Positions 62,252 through 64,000 of a stretch of 64,000 nt of DNA are shown piece by piece. Under the pieces are notes generated by a model, which was not told the origin of the DNA, did not search any database, and saw only the letters and a program-made list of their open reading frames with translations. How positions within the stretch are numbered: position 1 is the first letter of the stretch; each line of letters begins with the position of its first letter. Both the position numbers and the translations under genes were made by a program. This DNA comes from Gymnorhina tibicen (taxonomy: Eukaryota > Chordata > Aves > Passeriformes > Artamidae): the NCBI GenBank assembly GCA_013399875.1, contig VXAZ01007911.1:337995-401994 (forward strand), given 5' to 3'.

Positions 62252-63497
62252 GTGAGTACCGGCGGAGGGGCCCCGCCGCCCCCCGCCGCCCCGGAGCGGG
62301 AACAATGCCGGGGATGGCCGTGCTGCCGGCGGCCCTGCCCGGGCTGCGGGGNGCCGCCGGGGGGAAAGTTCGGCGGGGGCCGCTCGCTGCCGGTGGTTTC
62401 GTTTGGCGAAATCATTCCTTCGGGGAAGAGATGCTTCGGGCAGCGGCGGAACGGGGAGGGCGCCGGGGAGGCGGCCGGAGCGCCATGCCCCGGCCTCTGT
62501 TCCCGGGGAGGGGCCGGGACCCCCGCCGCCGCTCCGGAGGGGCGAAGTTCCCGGCGGGGCGGGGACCCGGTCGCACCCCGAAATCGGGGGCGAGCGGCGG
62601 CTCGGCGGAGCCGTGCCCGGTGCGAGCGGCGGCAGCCGTCAGCAGGCGCACCGGGAGGAGCACCGGTCTTTTCCCGAGCCAGCCCCAAATGACGGATTTC
62701 GATGGCAGATGGGGCGGGGGGAGGCAGCCGTGCGCTAATCTGGTCAGGAAGGGCGAGGGCACCGCAGCCGGGCGCGATTCTCCCTCCCCGGCCTCGGCGC
62801 CGCCGGCCCCGCACCCTTCCCGCTGCCCGCGCCCCGCCAGCTGCCCGCCGCCCGCATCCCTCCCCTCGTAACGCGCGGCAGCCGGGGCTCACCCTGCTCC
62901 ATAAATAAGCGTGTCGAGGTAAAAATAATTACCTCTGCTTGCTGCTTTTAATTAAAGTCTCGGAGGGAAAGTGCTGGATTATGATAATGAGCAGCCATAC
63001 GTTCCCCTTGTCGCGCGGAGCGGGAGGTGAGCTGACACGCAATCGGCGACAATGACAAGCCACTGGAACCCACCCGCTCCCCCGGCATAGCCCGCAGCCC
63101 GGCCCGGCTCCGGGGGTTACCGGAGAGAGACCCGCCGCCCCTGCGTGCCCGGCGCCTGCTCGGGACAGCACTTGGCCGGTGGGATTCCCGGGTCCCTGCC
63201 TGGAGCCGGCTCCGTCGCGATCGCTAAAAAAATTAATCAGCACGGCAGAGTCCCCGCACCTCGCCTCCGCTCCCAGCTCCTAGCCTGCTTTAAATTTCTT
63301 TTCAGACCGGAGAAACTGCTCGCCTGCTTTTTTTCTTTTCTTTTAATTTTTAATTTTTAGTTTTCGGAGGTTTTTTCCTTAATGTTTTATTTAATAATTC
63401 AAGTCAATTTTATTTTGTTTTCCGGGGCATCCCGGTGCACCGCTGAGCGGGACCCGCTGCGGTAACGGCCCCTCTCTGCCCCTCTCTCCGCCCGCAG
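62252..63497 (+). other. PRDM8: PRDM8 leader intron (probable) with AT-rich core
   Basis: A 1246-base intron between the probable leader exon and the ATG exon. It begins CpG-rich and turns AT-rich at about 62900-63000 and again at 63280-63420. The first AT-rich part holds a GAGGTAA/TTACCTC palindrome, TTTAATTAAA and GGATTATGATAATGAG. The intron ends in a pyrimidine tract and GCAG. Confidence 0.55.
62916..62956. promoter_or_regulatory. AT-rich palindromes with TAATTA cores in PRDM8 leader intron
   Basis: GAGGTAA and TTACCTC are perfect 7-base arms around AAATAA (62916-62935), enclosing TAATTA. Twelve bases later comes the palindrome TTTAATTAAA (62947-62956). Both are typical paired homeodomain-type sites. 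Confidence 0.45.
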
Positions 63498-63499
63498 GG

Positions 63500-63718
63500 A
63501 TGGAGGACGCCGGCGTCCAGCGGGGAATATGGGACGGGGATGCCAAGACGGTCCAGCAGTGCTTGACTGACATTTTTACCAGCGTTTACACCACCTGCGA
63601 CATCCCGGAAAATGCCATTTTCGGCCCCTGCGTCCTGAGCCACACGTCCCTGTACGACAGCATCGCCTTTATCGCCCTCAAGTCCACCGACAAGCGCACC
63701 GTCCCCTACATATTCCGG
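63500..63718 (+). CDS. PRDM8: PRDM8 first coding exon (start of PR domain)
   Basis: PRDM8 is a nuclear PR/SET-family zinc-finger protein. It represses transcription, in mammals notably as partner of BHLHE22 in neurons, and is needed in retina and cortex. This exon encodes residues 1-73: MEDAGVQRGIWDGDAK, then TVQQCLTDIFTSVYTTCDIP, ENAIFGPCVLSHTSLYDS and IAFIALKSTDKRTVPYIFR. It differs from human PRDM8 at only a few positions (Ala4, Val6, Thr17 here). IFGPCVLSHTS begins the PR (SET-like) domain. The exon body starts at 63498 after CCGCCCGCAG and ends at CGG before GTAAGAG. The ATG is the family start. The gene continues off the right edge, so the PR domain is cut and all zinc fingers are missing. 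Confidence 0.98.
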
Positions 63719-63935
63719 GTAAGAGCCGCTCGTCCCCGGGCCCAGCCGCTCGCCACGTCGGCCGGTGCCCGAGCGCGTCCCCGCCGCGGAGCGCAGCTCG
63801 GCCCGGGGAGCCCCCGCCGCCGGGAGGCTGTCCCCGAGGGCAGAGCCGCGCCGCCGCCGCCGCTCCTACTGTTGCCTGGCCCCGTGCTGTCGGTCGGTCG
63901 GTCTGTCGGTCCGGTGGATTAACGCGGGGTTTCAG
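63719..63935 (+). other. PRDM8: PRDM8 intron (217 bases), GC-rich and open in frame
   Basis: The intron has donor GTAAGAG and acceptor GGGGTTTCAG. It is very GC-rich and has almost no pyrimidine tract. A TTAAC branch-like element sits 13 bases before the AG. Reading straight through from the previous exon stays open for 67 codons until TAA at 63920-63922. Tandem GGTC units lie near 63890-63910. Confidence 0.9.
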
Positions 63936-64000
63936 GTGGACACGTCGGCGGCCAACGGCTCGTCGGAGGGGCTGATGTGGCTGCGGCTGGTGCAGTCGGC
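63936..64000 (+). CDS. PRDM8: PRDM8 second coding exon (partial, PR domain)
   Basis: After the acceptor TTTCAG the frame continues in phase 0 as VDTSAANGSSEGLMWLRLVQ and S, then runs off the window. This follows human PRDM8 residue for residue in the same place (FR|VDTSAANGSSEGLMWLRLVQSA). GLMWLRLVQSA belongs to the PR domain core. The rest of the gene, including the C2H2 zinc fingers, is outside. Confidence 0.97.
   Translation, partial: MDTSAANGSSEGLMWLRLVQS

Larger units (their letters stand above)
61400..62900 (+). promoter_or_regulatory. PRDM8: CpG island and promoter of PRDM8
   Basis: Strongly CpG-rich sequence immediately upstream of the PRDM8 coding exon. SP1-type GGGCGGGC lies at 61981-61988 and an inverted CCAAT box (ATTGG) at 62048-62052, just before the probable leader exon. 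No TATA box was seen. A single unresolved base is at 62352. A 416-codon open frame through the island is compositional. Confidence 0.7.
63419..64000. promoter_or_regulatory. PRDM8: CpG island over PRDM8 coding exons
   Basis: CpG-dense sequence covers the end of the leader intron, the ATG exon, the short intron and the start of the next exon. It continues past the right edge. Intragenic islands of this kind are common at developmental regulators. Confidence 0.5.

Noticed and set aside
61621..62871. 416-codon open frame on the plus strand (and a 263-codon one opposite).
   Set aside because: Both run through a CpG island with few AT-rich stop codons, cross an unresolved base, and encode Gly/Pro/Arg/Ala low-complexity sequence.
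1..64000. A novel multi-gene system, CRISPR array, operon or endogenous virus.
   Set aside because: The window is explained by two known vertebrate genes, their introns and an intergenic region. No spaced repeat array, gag/pol motifs or LTR pair was seen by eye.

Overview
The window is vertebrate nuclear DNA, most likely from a passerine bird. Three things support this. Short conserved exons with GT-AG borders spell two vertebrate genes. CpG islands alternate with AT-rich introns. One small retroposon at 44555-44698 has a tRNA-Ile-like head joined to a CR1-like tail, the structure of the passerine TguSINE1 family. No bacterial, viral or CRISPR features were seen. Nearly all short open frames here are intronic or intergenic noise.

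Layout. Positions 1 to about 38500 hold the 5' half of ANTXR2 on the minus strand. ANTXR2 (CMG2) is a cell-surface von Willebrand A (vWA) domain receptor for extracellular matrix. Eight consecutive coding exons, 2 to 9, are placed with matching phases and conserved peptides: 37960-38031, 35457-35528, 29673-29754, 28583-28690, 28418-28486, 27501-27581, 13787-13847 and 12720-12815. They encode most of the vWA domain and the start of the following Ig-like domain. Exon 1 (signal peptide and the first metal-site aspartate) was not found. It probably lies in the 363-base run of N at 38484-38846, inside a CpG island. Exon 10 and later exons lie beyond the left edge or were not recognised.

Positions 38847 to about 61950 are intergenic. 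They contain the SINE, a few microsatellites, a G-rich stretch near 43.5-44.5 kb with a possible non-coding exon, and isolated CpG islands at about 56.3-57.4 kb and 60.0-60.7 kb.

The right end holds the 5' part of PRDM8 on the plus strand: a CpG-rich promoter, a probable untranslated first exon ending at 62251, the start-codon exon (63498-63718) and the beginning of the next coding exon (63936-64000). PRDM8 is a PR-domain zinc-finger transcriptional repressor of neurons and retina. The divergent pair ANTXR2(-)/PRDM8(+) matches the order known from human 4q21, where FGF5 follows.

The two genes do not form a pathway; they are syntenic neighbours. I found no previously undescribed system. The observations most worth checking are regulatory: a cluster of four TAATCC sites in the 56.6 kb CpG island, AT-rich homeodomain-type palindromes in the PRDM8 leader intron, a short PRDM8 intron that stays open in frame, paired FOX-like motifs near 42-43 kb, and the missing ANTXR2 exon 1.
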